From Calditrichota bacterium (lineage in GTDB: Bacteria; CLD3), in the NCBI GenBank assembly GCA_008501735.1, contig QQUF01000007.1, positions 43,527 through 107,526 of the forward strand: 64,000 nucleotides of DNA. Reading direction: 5' to 3'. Shown here one piece after another: positions 20,801-29,401 of the stretch. The notes below the pieces were generated by a model, which searched no databases, was not told the origin of the DNA, and worked only from the letters and a program-made list of their open reading frames with translations. A program made the position numbers and the translations under genes. Each line of letters begins with the position of its first letter. Within the stretch, counting starts at the first letter, position 1.

Positions 20801-21680
20801 CAAGGTTTCAAAAGGCGATTCAAACATTTTCATTAACGGTGAAAGTGGAACAGGAAAAGAAGTCGTTGCAAGAGTTTTACACCAAAAAGGTGATAGAAAA
20901 GACAAACCTTTCATCGCTGTTGATTGTGGAGCTTTGCCCGAAAATCTTTTAGAGTCTGAACTCTTTGGGCACAAAAAAGGAGCTTTTACGGGAGCTTACG
21001 AAGAACGAAAAGGTGTTTTTGAAGAAGCCGAAGGAGGAGTCATTTTCCTTGATGAAATCACAAACACAACTTTGGCTTTTCAGGCAAGACTTCTTAGAGT
21101 TTTGCAAGAAAGAGAAGTCCGAAGGCTTGGCGAAAATACTCCTCGCAAAGTGAATGTTAGAGTCATTGCGGCGACAAATAGAAATGTTAAAGAAATGGTG
21201 AAGAATGGAGAATTTAGAGAAGATTTGTTTTACAGGCTCTTTGTAGTTCCAATCGAAATTCCGCCTTTAAGAGAACGTGTCGAAGACATTCCACTTTTAG
21301 TTCAGCATTTTTTGACAAAATTCAACACTTCAAACGGAACACAAAAAACAATTACCAAAGAAGCTGTTACGGAATTACAAACTTTTCAATGGAACGGAAA
21401 TGTTAGACAGTTAGAAAATATTGTCGAGCAGATGGCGATTTTTTCAGAGGAGAAAATTACTACCAAAGATTTGCCGGAATTAATACGAGGAACAAAAACA
21501 AGAGTTGAAGCAGAAAGTTTTGCCGAAGACGGAAACCTAATTACTTTGGCAGAAGCACAAAGAAGGCACATCAGTTTTGCACTTTCCAAAGCAGAAGGCA
21601 AAATGACTTTAGCAGCAAAATTACTTGGAGTTAACCGCTCTACTCTTTACAAAAAAATGGAAATTCTTGGACTTAGGTAA
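17895..21680 (+). CDS. Ser/Thr kinase-TPR-GAF-sigma54 activator fusion protein
   Basis: A 1261-residue one-piece signalling protein with no membrane segment. It begins with a Hanks-type kinase domain (about 7-260): Gly loop QGVSGKV, ATP Lys in IVALKSF, catalytic loop HGDLKSDN near 125 (HGD in place of HRD, catalytic Asp kept), DFG and APE. TPR repeats follow at about 300-560, then a linker and a GAF domain (about 776-930). A sigma-54 AAA+ domain follows (about 952-1190) with Walker A GESGTGKE, an intact GAFTGA loop near 1029, and FLDEI. It ends in a Fis-type HTH (TLAAKLLGVNRSTLYKKM). The intact GAFTGA predicts real contact with sigma-54. Targets are unknown; the divergent BNR gene is a candidate. 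Confidence 0.9.
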   Translation: MSKNRFEKIHLIAQGVSGKVHKAFDNDSKKIVALKSFPDFLNDSVSITESIQNEFGILKDLHSEYFVEVHEIAQDSKNLSQIVLEFIDGSPLKVAFNLDKALETKQVFVQILNALVELEKVGIIHGDLKSDNILIQNHKVKIIDFGFAQTLGGRIDSNSVSGTLEYTAPEKFTGENISSKVDIYSIGVLFYEILTGTNPFADSSVEAIIEKHLNLTPKQMTEINSEIDSFWENVIFEMLEKEPASRPKAEEILQKYFQDVKLESVGNLVKQFEKIEDVFEKREKLLELFEQVKNDENSEGFANVTFNLSKVYQKLGNYENAIEFAKKALKVSDEKTKIELLCLIGVCFWALEKLENSNDYLLLARKTSVESTQNKSYFLGLIEKNLGNLYCKFLDFNKAFEHYNTALAIFINEKNTVERYNVLGNLGRLCSEIFDFEKALSYLNQIKDYFEKIEDLRQLSTTLLNIAVINTQLLKLGNAKNTLEYALQLHQKHGFREESTRDWLILGYVCGEIGEFGVAIKYLQNALEEYKELDDQAGIQTAKLYLSQVFQKIGDFEASSEIALSETEFFRKDLELEFLQEEIKFSDIFNLEKVEKGISEAQSANFKNLEIDFKILRSEHFFQIEEFETAKESLHELIKETLRISYISGMIRASFLLCRILESEELWNEAYKVLERVIKIVTKEEYFFTDMLFYHFGKIQKKIFYPDADYYLIESGKEFERVNSLIHAQNRKEIHRESRREIFKIEEIISGPKNEKRREFRRTEDEYYYHFGLLMEINKSINSELDPKRVMKLIMEKAILITDADKGFIMIRNAETNELEFVESYGFEDEILSLKKGSALSTTITLDVYKTGQAYLKNHVIGTDNFIQGQSIKRLQIQSILCVPLKNKRSEVFGVLYVHSQTMGKKVSEVKKNILVAMADQVSIAIENSRDYQNLKEEVELLKTESKFTAFGNLIGQSPKMKKIFYIIDKVSKGDSNIFINGESGTGKEVVARVLHQKGDRKDKPFIAVDCGALPENLLESELFGHKKGAFTGAYEERKGVFEEAEGGVIFLDEITNTTLAFQARLLRVLQEREVRRLGENTPRKVNVRVIAATNRNVKEMVKNGEFREDLFYRLFVVPIEIPPLRERVEDIPLLVQHFLTKFNTSNGTQKTITKEAVTELQTFQWNGNVRQLENIVEQMAIFSEEKITTKDLPELIRGTKTRVEAESFAEDGNLITLAEAQRRHISFALSKAEGKMTLAAKLLGVNRSTLYKKMEILGLR

Positions 21681-21687
21681 GAATTAG

Positions 21688-22914
21688 TTATTGAGCATTT
21701 TTGAGGATTGTTTTTGCCATAACCATTGGAACACTAATGCATTTTTTTTCCATATAAGTTAGGACTTTATCGAAAAGTTCTTTCGTGTTCTCGTCAAGTT
21801 CTTCGATTTCTTTTGCAAAAACTGTGTTGACAGCTGTTGATTTGATTTCTTTGATTTTTTGCGGAACTTCACGCATTGCGATTTCAATTTTGCGATTTTC
21901 GTAAACTTTATCAAATTCTTTTAAATTTTTCGCAACGATTTTTTCACAAGTTTCGAGTTCTTCTTTACGTTCAAGCATATTGCTTTTTGCAATATTTTTC
22001 AAGTCTTTAATGTCAATGTAATGGACATCGAATTCTTCTAAAACTGAACTTTCAACATCACCCGGAACAGCCAAGTCAATGATTACTTTTTTACTTGAAG
22101 AGTTTTTTACCAAGTTTGAGTAAATCTCTTTTGAAATTATTGGCTCGGAAGAGCCTGTACAAGTCAAAATCACATCAAAATTTTCTGTGTAATTCTTGAG
22201 TTCGCTAAGTCTATGAGCTTTCCCATTAAGCTTCTCGGCAAGTGATTCTGCTTTTTCCAAAGTTCTGTTAAAAACAGAGAAGTTATCGAAGCAATGTTTT
22301 TGTAAATATTTTGCCATCAAATTATTTGTTTCACCAGCTCCAATTATCAAAAATTTTGAGTCATTTTTTAGACCTAAACTTTTGAGTTGTCTGAAAGCCA
22401 AAGAAACAATTGAGACAGGTTTTTGTGCGATACAAGTTTGAGAAAAGACTTCTTTGGAAGTTTTGACGGCAGCTTTCATCACAAAACGTAAAGTTTCACC
22501 GATGAGTCCATTTTCGTCAAACAAATTGTAGGCTTTGCGAAGTTGCCCGAAAATCTCTTTTTCTCCAATTACAAGCGATTCTAATGAGGAAGCGACTCTA
22601 AAAAAATGTTCAACAGCTCTTTTATTTTCAAAAATATCTGCATTGTGAACGGCAAAACTAATTTCTTCTTCATTCCAACTTGAGTTGAAATTTCTAAAAA
22701 ATTGTTTTAGGAAATTGACGTTTAATTCTTTCCAAGTTGCGAAATAAAATTCGATTCTATTACAAGTTGCAAGGTAAAATATCTCGTCAATTTTAGAAGA
22801 TATTTTGAGACTTGAAATTTGCTCAACTCTGTCAGATTCTTCAATTACGAACCTTCCAAGGTCTTTTAGGTCAATGTTTTTGTGGGAAAGAGAAATTACT
22901 TTGAAATTTTTCAA
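21688..22914 (-). CDS. hemA: Glutamyl-tRNA reductase
   Basis: Reduces glutamyl-tRNA to glutamate-1-semialdehyde, the first committed step of C5-pathway tetrapyrrole synthesis. It has 408 residues, normal length. The catalytic Cys is C51 in LATCNRIEFYF. The family signature HFFRVASSLESLVIGEKEIFGQLRKAY is present, the NADPH domain has FLIIGAGETNNL, and a dimerisation helix closes the protein. It starts at TTG 22914 with no strong Shine-Dalgarno. It converges on the kinase-activator gene (7-nt gap). Only hemB of the other pathway genes is in the window. Confidence 0.95.
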   Translation of the reverse strand: MKNFKVISLSHKNIDLKDLGRFVIEESDRVEQISSLKISSKIDEIFYLATCNRIEFYFATWKELNVNFLKQFFRNFNSSWNEEEISFAVHNADIFENKRAVEHFFRVASSLESLVIGEKEIFGQLRKAYNLFDENGLIGETLRFVMKAAVKTSKEVFSQTCIAQKPVSIVSLAFRQLKSLGLKNDSKFLIIGAGETNNLMAKYLQKHCFDNFSVFNRTLEKAESLAEKLNGKAHRLSELKNYTENFDVILTCTGSSEPIISKEIYSNLVKNSSSKKVIIDLAVPGDVESSVLEEFDVHYIDIKDLKNIAKSNMLERKEELETCEKIVAKNLKEFDKVYENRKIEIAMREVPQKIKEIKSTAVNTVFAKEIEELDENTKELFDKVLTYMEKKCISVPMVMAKTILKNAQ

Positions 22915-23099
22915 TTTTAATTTACTCAGTAAGAATTAATACTATTACTTGAATCGCTCTGCAAAGAAAAGAAATTTTGTCATTTTCAATGTCATAAAAC
23001 AGTCAAAATTAAGCCTAAAAATATCACAAATGAATATTTCTAATTGCTTAACTTAATGTGAAAAAGTATTTTCAAAAGTCGTTAAAACTTAGGATTTTT

Positions 23100-23513
23100 T
23101 TGAATTTAGATAAAATTAAAATTGTCTTTTTTGATGGAGTTTGTAATCTTTGCAACTCTTCTGTTGATTTAATCATTAGGAAAAATGAAAAAGAGAATCT
23201 TTACTTTGCATCATTACAGTCAGATTTTGCAAAAGTTTTTTTTGAAAAAATGAATTTTAAAAGTGAAGATTTGAAATCAATAATTTTTTACTCAGAAGGA
23301 AATTTCTACAACAACTCTACAGCAGTTTTGAAAATCTGCAAAGAACTAAGCGGAATCTGTTTTTTCTTTTCATTTTTTGAATTTTTGCCAGAAGGTTTAA
23401 GAGATTTTTTTTACAAAGTAATTGCCAAAAGACGTTACAAGTTTTTCGGCAAACAAGAAACTTGTAGAATTCCTACTAAGAGTGAAAAAAGTAGATTTTT
23501 AAAACAACTCTGA
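23100..23513 (+). CDS. DCC-family thiol-disulfide oxidoreductase-like protein (DUF393)
   Basis: The core begins IVFFDGVCNLCNSSVDLIIR, carrying the defining DGVC-x-x-C motif, followed by YFASLQSDFAK and a hydrophobic middle; this is the DCC family of putative thiol oxidoreductases. The frame is open from GTG 23058 (151 residues), but the TTG at 23100 is preceded by AGGA at a good distance and gives 137 residues, the usual family length, so I prefer it. It overlaps the convergent transporter gene by 15 nt at the 3' end. The substrate is unknown. Confidence 0.8.
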   Translation: MNLDKIKIVFFDGVCNLCNSSVDLIIRKNEKENLYFASLQSDFAKVFFEKMNFKSEDLKSIIFYSEGNFYNNSTAVLKICKELSGICFFFSFFEFLPEGLRDFFYKVIAKRRYKFFGKQETCRIPTKSEKSRFLKQL

Positions 23514-24812
23514 AAGTTTCGCTTCTTTAGCTTTTTCCACGTCAACGAAAGCCAACAAAATCAAACCGACAATAAAAAAGACAATCAAAGAAATTATCGA
23601 AAGTCTTGCACTACCTGTAAATTGAGAAATTAAAGCAAAAACTAAAGGTCCCCAAATCGCAGAAAATTTGTTGAAAACAGAGTAAAACCCATAAAATTCG
23701 GCTGATGCTTTTTGCGGAATCATTGAACCGTAAAAGGAACGACTTAGCGACTGTGAACCTCCCATACAAATTCCAACAATTACTCCAAGTGCAAAATATT
23801 CTTCGGCTGTCGTCATAAAATATGCATACACAACAACACCAGACCACAAAACAAGTGTAATCATCAAAGCAAATTTAGTCTTAATTTTTCCTGCAATTTT
23901 CCCAAAAAGCAATGCTCCACCAATCGAAACAAACTGAATTATCAAAAGAGTAACCATCAAAACTGTTGTGTCAAGCCCTAATTCTTGTTTGCCATAAATT
24001 GTTGCCATACTAATTACAGTTTGGATCCCGTCGTTGTAAATCATAAAAGCAATTAAGTAAAGTAAAAGGTGTTTGAAGTGCTTTACTTTTTTTGTTGTTA
24101 ACCAAACTCTTTTGAAGCCAATTATTGAAAATGCGATGAACTTTGGTTTGTCTTTTAATTCTTTGGGCAATTGTTCAGCTGTCTTTTCTTCTTTAAGGTA
24201 TTTAAAAGTGAAAATCGAAAATCCTGCCCACCAAATTGCAGACATTGCCATTGCAATTCTTGCTGCTTCTCCTGCAGAAATCCCAATACTTTCGTTCATT
24301 GAAATTAAGCCCAAAGAAATTGCAAATTGAATTCCGCCGCCAATGTAGCCATAAGCAAAACCTTTCCCAGAAACCCAATCCATTTTATCTTCAGATGCAA
24401 TTTGTGGCAGAAAGGAATCGTAAAAAATATTTCCCCCTACAAAACCAATTTGAGAAAGAACAAATAAAATAATTGTTAGCCAAACATCACCCGATTCACA
24501 AAAATAAAGCAAGGTTGCAAACAAACTTCCTCCGTAACAAAAAGCAACCAAAAATTTCTTTTTCAATCCTGAAAAATCTGCAATTGCTCCAAGAAATGGT
24601 GCAAAGAGAAAAACAAAAAAAGCTGAGAAGCTAATCATATACCCCCAAAGTGAAGTCGCTGAAAGCATTGTTCCTCCGATTTGAAAACCTTCCTCCGGAA
24701 CAATCGCAGCAGCAAAATAAGCCGGTAAAACTGCAACAACAGTTGTTGTTACGTAAGCAGAATTTGCCCAATCGTACATTGCCCAGCCGAAGATTTGTTT
24801 TTTGTCATTCAT
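23499..24812 (-). CDS. MFS transporter, UMF1/Atg22-like family
   Basis: About 437 residues and roughly 12 hydrophobic helices. The N-terminus FGWAMYDWANSAYVTTTVVAVLPAYFA is diagnostic of the UMF1 family (related to yeast vacuolar Atg22, implicated in amino-acid efflux). Further conserved parts are the helix-2 region FLFAPFLGAIADFSGLKKKFL and GGSQSLSRSFYGSMIPQKASAEFYGFYSV near 350-380. The frame is open from a TTG at 24824, but ATG 24812 leaves the usual short N-terminus (MNDKKQIFGWAMYDW) and is preferred. The transported substrate is not known. Confidence 0.9.
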   Translation of the reverse strand: MNDKKQIFGWAMYDWANSAYVTTTVVAVLPAYFAAAIVPEEGFQIGGTMLSATSLWGYMISFSAFFVFLFAPFLGAIADFSGLKKKFLVAFCYGGSLFATLLYFCESGDVWLTIILFVLSQIGFVGGNIFYDSFLPQIASEDKMDWVSGKGFAYGYIGGGIQFAISLGLISMNESIGISAGEAARIAMAMSAIWWAGFSIFTFKYLKEEKTAEQLPKELKDKPKFIAFSIIGFKRVWLTTKKVKHFKHLLLYLIAFMIYNDGIQTVISMATIYGKQELGLDTTVLMVTLLIIQFVSIGGALLFGKIAGKIKTKFALMITLVLWSGVVVYAYFMTTAEEYFALGVIVGICMGGSQSLSRSFYGSMIPQKASAEFYGFYSVFNKFSAIWGPLVFALISQFTGSARLSIISLIVFFIVGLILLAFVDVEKAKEAKLSELF

Positions 24813-24972
24813 TCGATTTTCCAATTTTAGAATTTTTCATTTTGAAATTTTTACGCTTTTTCGTGTCTTCCGCACTAAACGAAGAGTTTGTTTTACGGGT
24901 AAAAAATTCAAACTCAATTCAAAAGTAGAGTTTACTTCTCAAAATTAAAAATTAAATTTTATTTAGTTTGCT

Positions 24973-25773
24973 TTGGTAAAAAATTTTAAAAGATATTTTC
25001 GGCTTTACAAAAGTTTTGTAAGCAATTGCGTTTCACGGGAGATGGAATTTCGGACAAACTTTTACTTGATGCTTTTTCTGGATATTTTTTGGTATTCGGT
25101 TCACGTAATCGGGATAAAAGTTTTGTTCAACAACATTGACACTCTTGGCGGTTTAACCGAAAATGAAATGCTTTTCTTTGTCGCAAATATGTTTGTAATT
25201 GATGCTTTTGAAATGTGCGTTTTTAATTCAAATTGTTGGATGTTGCCAGACTTAATTCGCAAAGGGACTTTTGATTTTTACCTAATTCGCCCAATTTCGT
25301 CAATCTTCCTAAGTTGTTTTAGGTATTTTAGTTTGGGAAGTTTTGGAAATCTGATTGTTTCAATTGCATTTTTGGTTTACACTTTTCTAAACTTGAGTAT
25401 TGAGTTTTCAGCTCTAACCTTTTTCATTTACTTACTTTTTCTGGCAAATGGAATCGCAGTTAGATTCTCACTAAAGTTCATTTTCATTTTACCAGCTTTC
25501 ATAATTATTGACGCTCAACCTTTGCAAGAAATCCGAATGAGTGCAGAGAAATTTTTGGAAAATCCCGATGTGATTTACAAAGGTTTTTTGCGAAGAATTT
25601 TACTTTACGTAATTCCTTACATTTTAATCGTGTCTTTCCCTGTAAAATCTTTTATTCGTTCGGTTGGATTATTTGAAGGTTTTATGAGTTTAGTCGTTGG
25701 AGTTTCTTCTGTTCTCGTATTCGTTTTTCTTTGGAATAGAGTTTTAAAATTTTACACAAGTGCAAGTAGTTAG
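24973..25773 (+). CDS. ABC-2 family permease (PF06182/DUF990-like)
   Basis: A 266-residue integral membrane protein with about six helices. Its sequence style (SREMEFRTNFYLMLFLDIFWYS near the N-terminus, then GTFDFYLIRPISSIFLSCFRY) matches the ABC-2 permease family in which GxxDxxLxxPxxxxF is the conserved cytoplasmic segment. The start at TTG 24973 has no clear Shine-Dalgarno; a start slightly downstream is possible. Such permeases usually lie beside a second permease and an ATPase, but neither is adjacent here, so its partner must be encoded elsewhere. Confidence 0.75.
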   Translation: MVKNFKRYFRLYKSFVSNCVSREMEFRTNFYLMLFLDIFWYSVHVIGIKVLFNNIDTLGGLTENEMLFFVANMFVIDAFEMCVFNSNCWMLPDLIRKGTFDFYLIRPISSIFLSCFRYFSLGSFGNLIVSIAFLVYTFLNLSIEFSALTFFIYLLFLANGIAVRFSLKFIFILPAFIIIDAQPLQEIRMSAEKFLENPDVIYKGFLRRILLYVIPYILIVSFPVKSFIRSVGLFEGFMSLVVGVSSVLVFVFLWNRVLKFYTSASS

Positions 25774-25825
25774 TAAAAATTAAGAATTCGTAGCTACTTA
25801 GTTTTAACCTAAAGAAAGAACAAAA

Positions 25826-26848
25826 ATGAAATTAAAACTAATATTTATTTTAAGCATACTTTTCTTCCAAAATTTATTCGCCCAAGATTCGACCGAAATT
25901 AAAATTATGGAATTGAGCCGACAAGGGCTTCACGAAATGTCATTAGATGACTTTGAAAAAGCCAAAGAAACGTTTGCAAAAATAATCGAAATCGATTCGA
26001 CAAGCCCAAACGGATATTTATTTTTGGCAACTGTTTACCACAACTTAATGGCAGACTTCAGAAGTTTAAAATTTATGAATGAGTTTTACGCCAATATTGA
26101 CAAAGCAATTTTAATGGCTCAAAAAAGAATTGATAATAGCAAAGATTTGGCAAGAAGTTACCAATACCTTGGAGCTTCTTATGGGTTTAAAGGTTTGCGA
26201 GATGCTTCTTTGAACAATTTCCTTTCTGCTTTCAGTAATGGGTTAAATGGATTAAATGCTCTTGAAGACGCTTTAGAAATTAACAGTGAAATTTATGATT
26301 CCTATTATGGAATTGGAGTTTACCATTATTGGCGAGCAAAAAAGGCAGGGCTTTTTAAGTATTTGATTTTCTTTGGCGACTCACGCGAACAAGGAATTGA
26401 GGAAATCAAATTGACACGTGATAAAGGTGAACTTTGTGGTGCTGTTTCAGCTGAGGCTTTAATTAGGATTTACCAAGCTGAAAAAGATTACAAAAATTTC
26501 TTCAAAATAGTTGATGAGGTTTTACTCAAATATCCAAAAGACATTTACGCAAGATGGTATTTGGCTGAAACTTATATAATTCTCGGTAATTGGGAAAAAG
26601 CCCTTGAAACTTACAAAGAAGTAGAAAAATTGATATATAAAAATGGGAAAGACTATTATGGAGTTGAGGCTGAAATCGAAATTTGGTACTACTTTGCGCT
26701 TTGCCACAAAAACTTAGGAAATCCAAAATTAGCAAAAGAATTTGCTGAAAAAGTCGTTGCAATTCCTAAAATCAAATATGATAAAAGAATTTTCCAAAAA
26801 GATTTTGTGAGTCTTAGCAAAGAAATTTTATTGGGTTTGAAGATGTGA
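25826..26848 (+). CDS. Periplasmic TPR-repeat protein, function unknown
   Basis: A 340-residue protein with signal peptide MKLKLIFILSILFFQNLFAQ. The mature part is helical, with TPR-like units: LHEMSLDDFEKAKETFAKII (about 35-55), a middle segment SYQYLGASYGFKGLRDASL, and a clear pair near 235-300 (ARWYLAETYIILGNWEKALE and YYFALCHKNLGNPKLAKEFA). No enzyme motif is seen. It lies 52 nt after the ABC-2 permease and 56 nt before the histidine kinase ATG, so it may share transcription with them. It probably acts as a protein-protein interaction scaffold in the periplasm (inferred). Confidence 0.75.
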   Translation: MKLKLIFILSILFFQNLFAQDSTEIKIMELSRQGLHEMSLDDFEKAKETFAKIIEIDSTSPNGYLFLATVYHNLMADFRSLKFMNEFYANIDKAILMAQKRIDNSKDLARSYQYLGASYGFKGLRDASLNNFLSAFSNGLNGLNALEDALEINSEIYDSYYGIGVYHYWRAKKAGLFKYLIFFGDSREQGIEEIKLTRDKGELCGAVSAEALIRIYQAEKDYKNFFKIVDEVLLKYPKDIYARWYLAETYIILGNWEKALETYKEVEKLIYKNGKDYYGVEAEIEIWYYFALCHKNLGNPKLAKEFAEKVVAIPKIKYDKRIFQKDFVSLSKEILLGLKM

Positions 26849-26904
26849 TTCCATTAAATTATGTTTTAAACTAAATATTCTCTACCTAATTTTTGTTAAA
26901 ATTT

Positions 26905-29214
26905 ATGCCTACTAAATGGTACACAGGTCTAAGGACTGAACTTAGTTTAATCTTAAGTGGTCTTGTTGCTCTTACGATTTTCATTGTCCTAATGATTGAT
27001 TTTCACATAACTGGACAAGATATTGAGAAAGATTTAGGAAATCAATTAATTAGAATTGCAAGAACTTCTGCAATCTCTATTGATGGAGACAAACACGAAT
27101 TCCTTGCCAAGACAAAAGACGTAAACTCCACTGAATTCATTGAAATTCGAGACTACCTAAGAGAAGTCAAAGAAGCAAATTATTTAAACACAGAAATTTA
27201 TACTCTCATTGAAACAGAAAATCCTGATTCATTAATGTTCCTCGTAATGACAAATGATGAAAGCTTCCTTGGGTCAAAATACCAAGCGGAAGAAAAAATT
27301 CACAAAAATGTTTTTAAAAGCCAAAAGTCAGAGCGAAGCAAACTTTACACAGATGAACACGGAGAATGGATTTCTGCCACTGCTTCAATTACAAATTCAA
27401 AAGGAGAAATGGTTGGAATTTTACAAATTGACTACTCGGTTGATACTTACCACCAAGAATTAGTTCAAAGAATATTAAAAACTGCTACTTATTCGATTTC
27501 AACTTTAATTCTTGCAATTTTTGTTGGAATCCTTTTGAGTAAAAGAATTATTGCACCAATTTCTGAAATCCAATTACACGCACAAAAAGTCGCAAAAGGA
27601 AATTTCGACTTACCTCCATTGCATACAAATCGAGGCGATGAAATTTCAGAATTAGCCGAAAGTTTCAACAAAATGAAGGACGATTTGGTTGAGTTTCGCC
27701 AAAATCTTTTGAAACAAAAAGATGAAATAGCAAAACAATCTTACCTTTTAAATAGCGTCTTTTCTGCTTCAAAAGAATATGGGATTTTGGCTTTAGATTC
27801 AAAAGATAAAATCATTTTATGCAACGACGCATTTTCCCTAATTTCAGGTTATTCAAATCAGAATCTACTTTCAAAGCCATTTTTTGAACTTTTTGAAAAC
27901 AGAGAAGAATTTGAAAAGATTCTTTTTGAAGCTAAACAAAACATAAACTTCGACACTGAATTTCCATTCAAAAAAATTAATGGTGAAGAAATAACCTTGC
28001 TACTTGCATTCGCTCCAACTCCTCGAATGGATATTAGCACGGAAGCAAGATTAATTGTGATTGTCCAAAACATCTCAAAACAAAAAGAAATGGAACTCGA
28101 AATCCAAAGATATACTGACGAACTCGAAGAACTCGTCAAAGAAAGAACAGCAAAATTATTTGAATCTGAATCCAAAATTCGCTCAATCATTGAAAATGCT
28201 TCTGATGCCATTTTCACATTTTACCCAATTTCAGGTGAGATTTTAGTCAATAATGGTAAGCTGAATGAGTTTGCAAAAAAAGATAACATCGAAAATTTTT
28301 ACACTGTTCTTGACAAAGAGACTTCAGAAAAAATCCGCTCACTTGCTTTAAATAAGTTAATTGACAACGAAAAAAGCTTCATTGAGGAAATAAATTTTAT
28401 TAACGACGATAAATCACTAACAGCAGTAAGACTAAGTGGAAGAGTTACAAAAACAACAGATTCAAAATCAGAAGAAAGTTCAGTGGTCGAATGTGTTGGT
28501 ATTGATATTTCAAAAGAAAAACAAATTGAGAAACTCAAGGAAGATTTATCTGGAATGATTGTACACGATTTAAGAAGTCCGCTCACAGCAATCAAAGGTG
28601 GATTTGATTTGTTAAAAGTTATGTATGCTTCCGATGAAAAAATTTCAAAAATTACCAAAACAGGCACTTTCGCTGTTCAAAAACTCATCTCAATGATGGA
28701 CGATTTACTTTACATCACAAAGTACGAAAGCGGTAAAATTGAACTTGAGAAGAAAGAAATTTCACTCAATGAATTAATGAAAGAATGTGTAAATCTTCAC
28801 AAACCAATTGCAGAACGTGAGAAAAAATTTGTGGAATTAACTCCACTTGAGACGGAAGTAAAAATCCTTGCAGACTCAAACAAAGTTTTTAGAGTTTTTG
28901 CAAATCTCATTAGTAACGCAATAAAATTCTCACCAACCGATTCAACAGTTATCGTTTCTGCTGAACTTGCAGATGAAAAAGTCAAGCTTAAAATCCAAGA
29001 CAAAGGTGAAGGAATTCCAGAGCACTACATCGACAAAGTTTTTGACAAATTCACTCAAGTTAAATCTCGGAAATTAGGTAGAAGTATGGGAACAGGTTTG
29101 GGGCTAACTTTTTGCAAAATGGTAATGGAAGCCCACGAAGAAGAAATTTGGGTTGAAAGTACACTTGGAAAAGGCTCTACTTTCATTTTTACTCTTCCAA
29201 CAACTAACGCTTAA
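26905..29214 (+). CDS. Membrane-bound PAS sensor histidine kinase
   Basis: About 769 residues from ATG 26905; the frame is open four codons further to a TTG at 26893. Order: transmembrane helix near 13-37, extracytoplasmic sensor region (about 40-190), second helix near 195-215, HAMP (RIIAPISEIQLHAQKVAKG), two PAS domains (about 275-410 and 430-530) joined by a coiled coil, HisKA with the phosphorylated His in VHDLRSPLTAI (about 554), and an HATPase with N box NLISNAIKFSP, G1 DKGEGIP and G2 GTGLGL. There is no receiver domain and no response regulator next to it, so it is an orphan kinase. The signal sensed is unknown. Confidence 0.92.
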   Translation: MPTKWYTGLRTELSLILSGLVALTIFIVLMIDFHITGQDIEKDLGNQLIRIARTSAISIDGDKHEFLAKTKDVNSTEFIEIRDYLREVKEANYLNTEIYTLIETENPDSLMFLVMTNDESFLGSKYQAEEKIHKNVFKSQKSERSKLYTDEHGEWISATASITNSKGEMVGILQIDYSVDTYHQELVQRILKTATYSISTLILAIFVGILLSKRIIAPISEIQLHAQKVAKGNFDLPPLHTNRGDEISELAESFNKMKDDLVEFRQNLLKQKDEIAKQSYLLNSVFSASKEYGILALDSKDKIILCNDAFSLISGYSNQNLLSKPFFELFENREEFEKILFEAKQNINFDTEFPFKKINGEEITLLLAFAPTPRMDISTEARLIVIVQNISKQKEMELEIQRYTDELEELVKERTAKLFESESKIRSIIENASDAIFTFYPISGEILVNNGKLNEFAKKDNIENFYTVLDKETSEKIRSLALNKLIDNEKSFIEEINFINDDKSLTAVRLSGRVTKTTDSKSEESSVVECVGIDISKEKQIEKLKEDLSGMIVHDLRSPLTAIKGGFDLLKVMYASDEKISKITKTGTFAVQKLISMMDDLLYITKYESGKIELEKKEISLNELMKECVNLHKPIAEREKKFVELTPLETEVKILADSNKVFRVFANLISNAIKFSPTDSTVIVSAELADEKVKLKIQDKGEGIPEHYIDKVFDKFTQVKSRKLGRSMGTGLGLTFCKMVMEAHEEEIWVESTLGKGSTFIFTLPTTNA

Positions 29215-29309
29215 TTCATTTCAACTCCAATTCCCAAAAACTTAACATTTTCACCTCACACATTTTTGTAATTGATTTTTAATGAATAAAACCTGAAGAA
29301 TTTCTACGC

Positions 29310-29340
29310 CAAAACGAAATGAGCGTTTTGAGCGTTTTTT
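29310..29340 (+). terminator. Rho-independent terminator after the histidine kinase gene
   Basis: Stem CAAAACG (29310-29316) pairs perfectly with CGTTTTG (29324-29330), with a 7-nt loop; a GCGTTTTTTT tail follows. It lies 95 nt after the kinase stop and just before the carotenoid promoter. Confidence 0.6.
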
Positions 29341-29342
29341 TC

Positions 29343-29371
29343 TTGACAATCAAAAAAATTAGTGATATTTT
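29343..29371 (+). promoter_or_regulatory. Sigma-70-like promoter of the carotenoid operon
   Basis: A perfect TTGACA (29343-29348), a 17-nt spacer and TATTTT (29366-29371) lie 31 nt upstream of the first carotenoid gene ATG at 29402. The trailing TTTTG also resembles the Bacteroidota -7 element. It is the best-looking promoter in the window. Confidence 0.6.
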
Positions 29372-29401
29372 GAGTAAAAATTTGAGACAAATTCTATCCA
29401 A

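Noticed and set aside
28299-28667. 122-codon minus-strand reading frame inside the histidine kinase gene
   Set aside because: It is antisense to a gene with clear kinase motifs and has no independent support.
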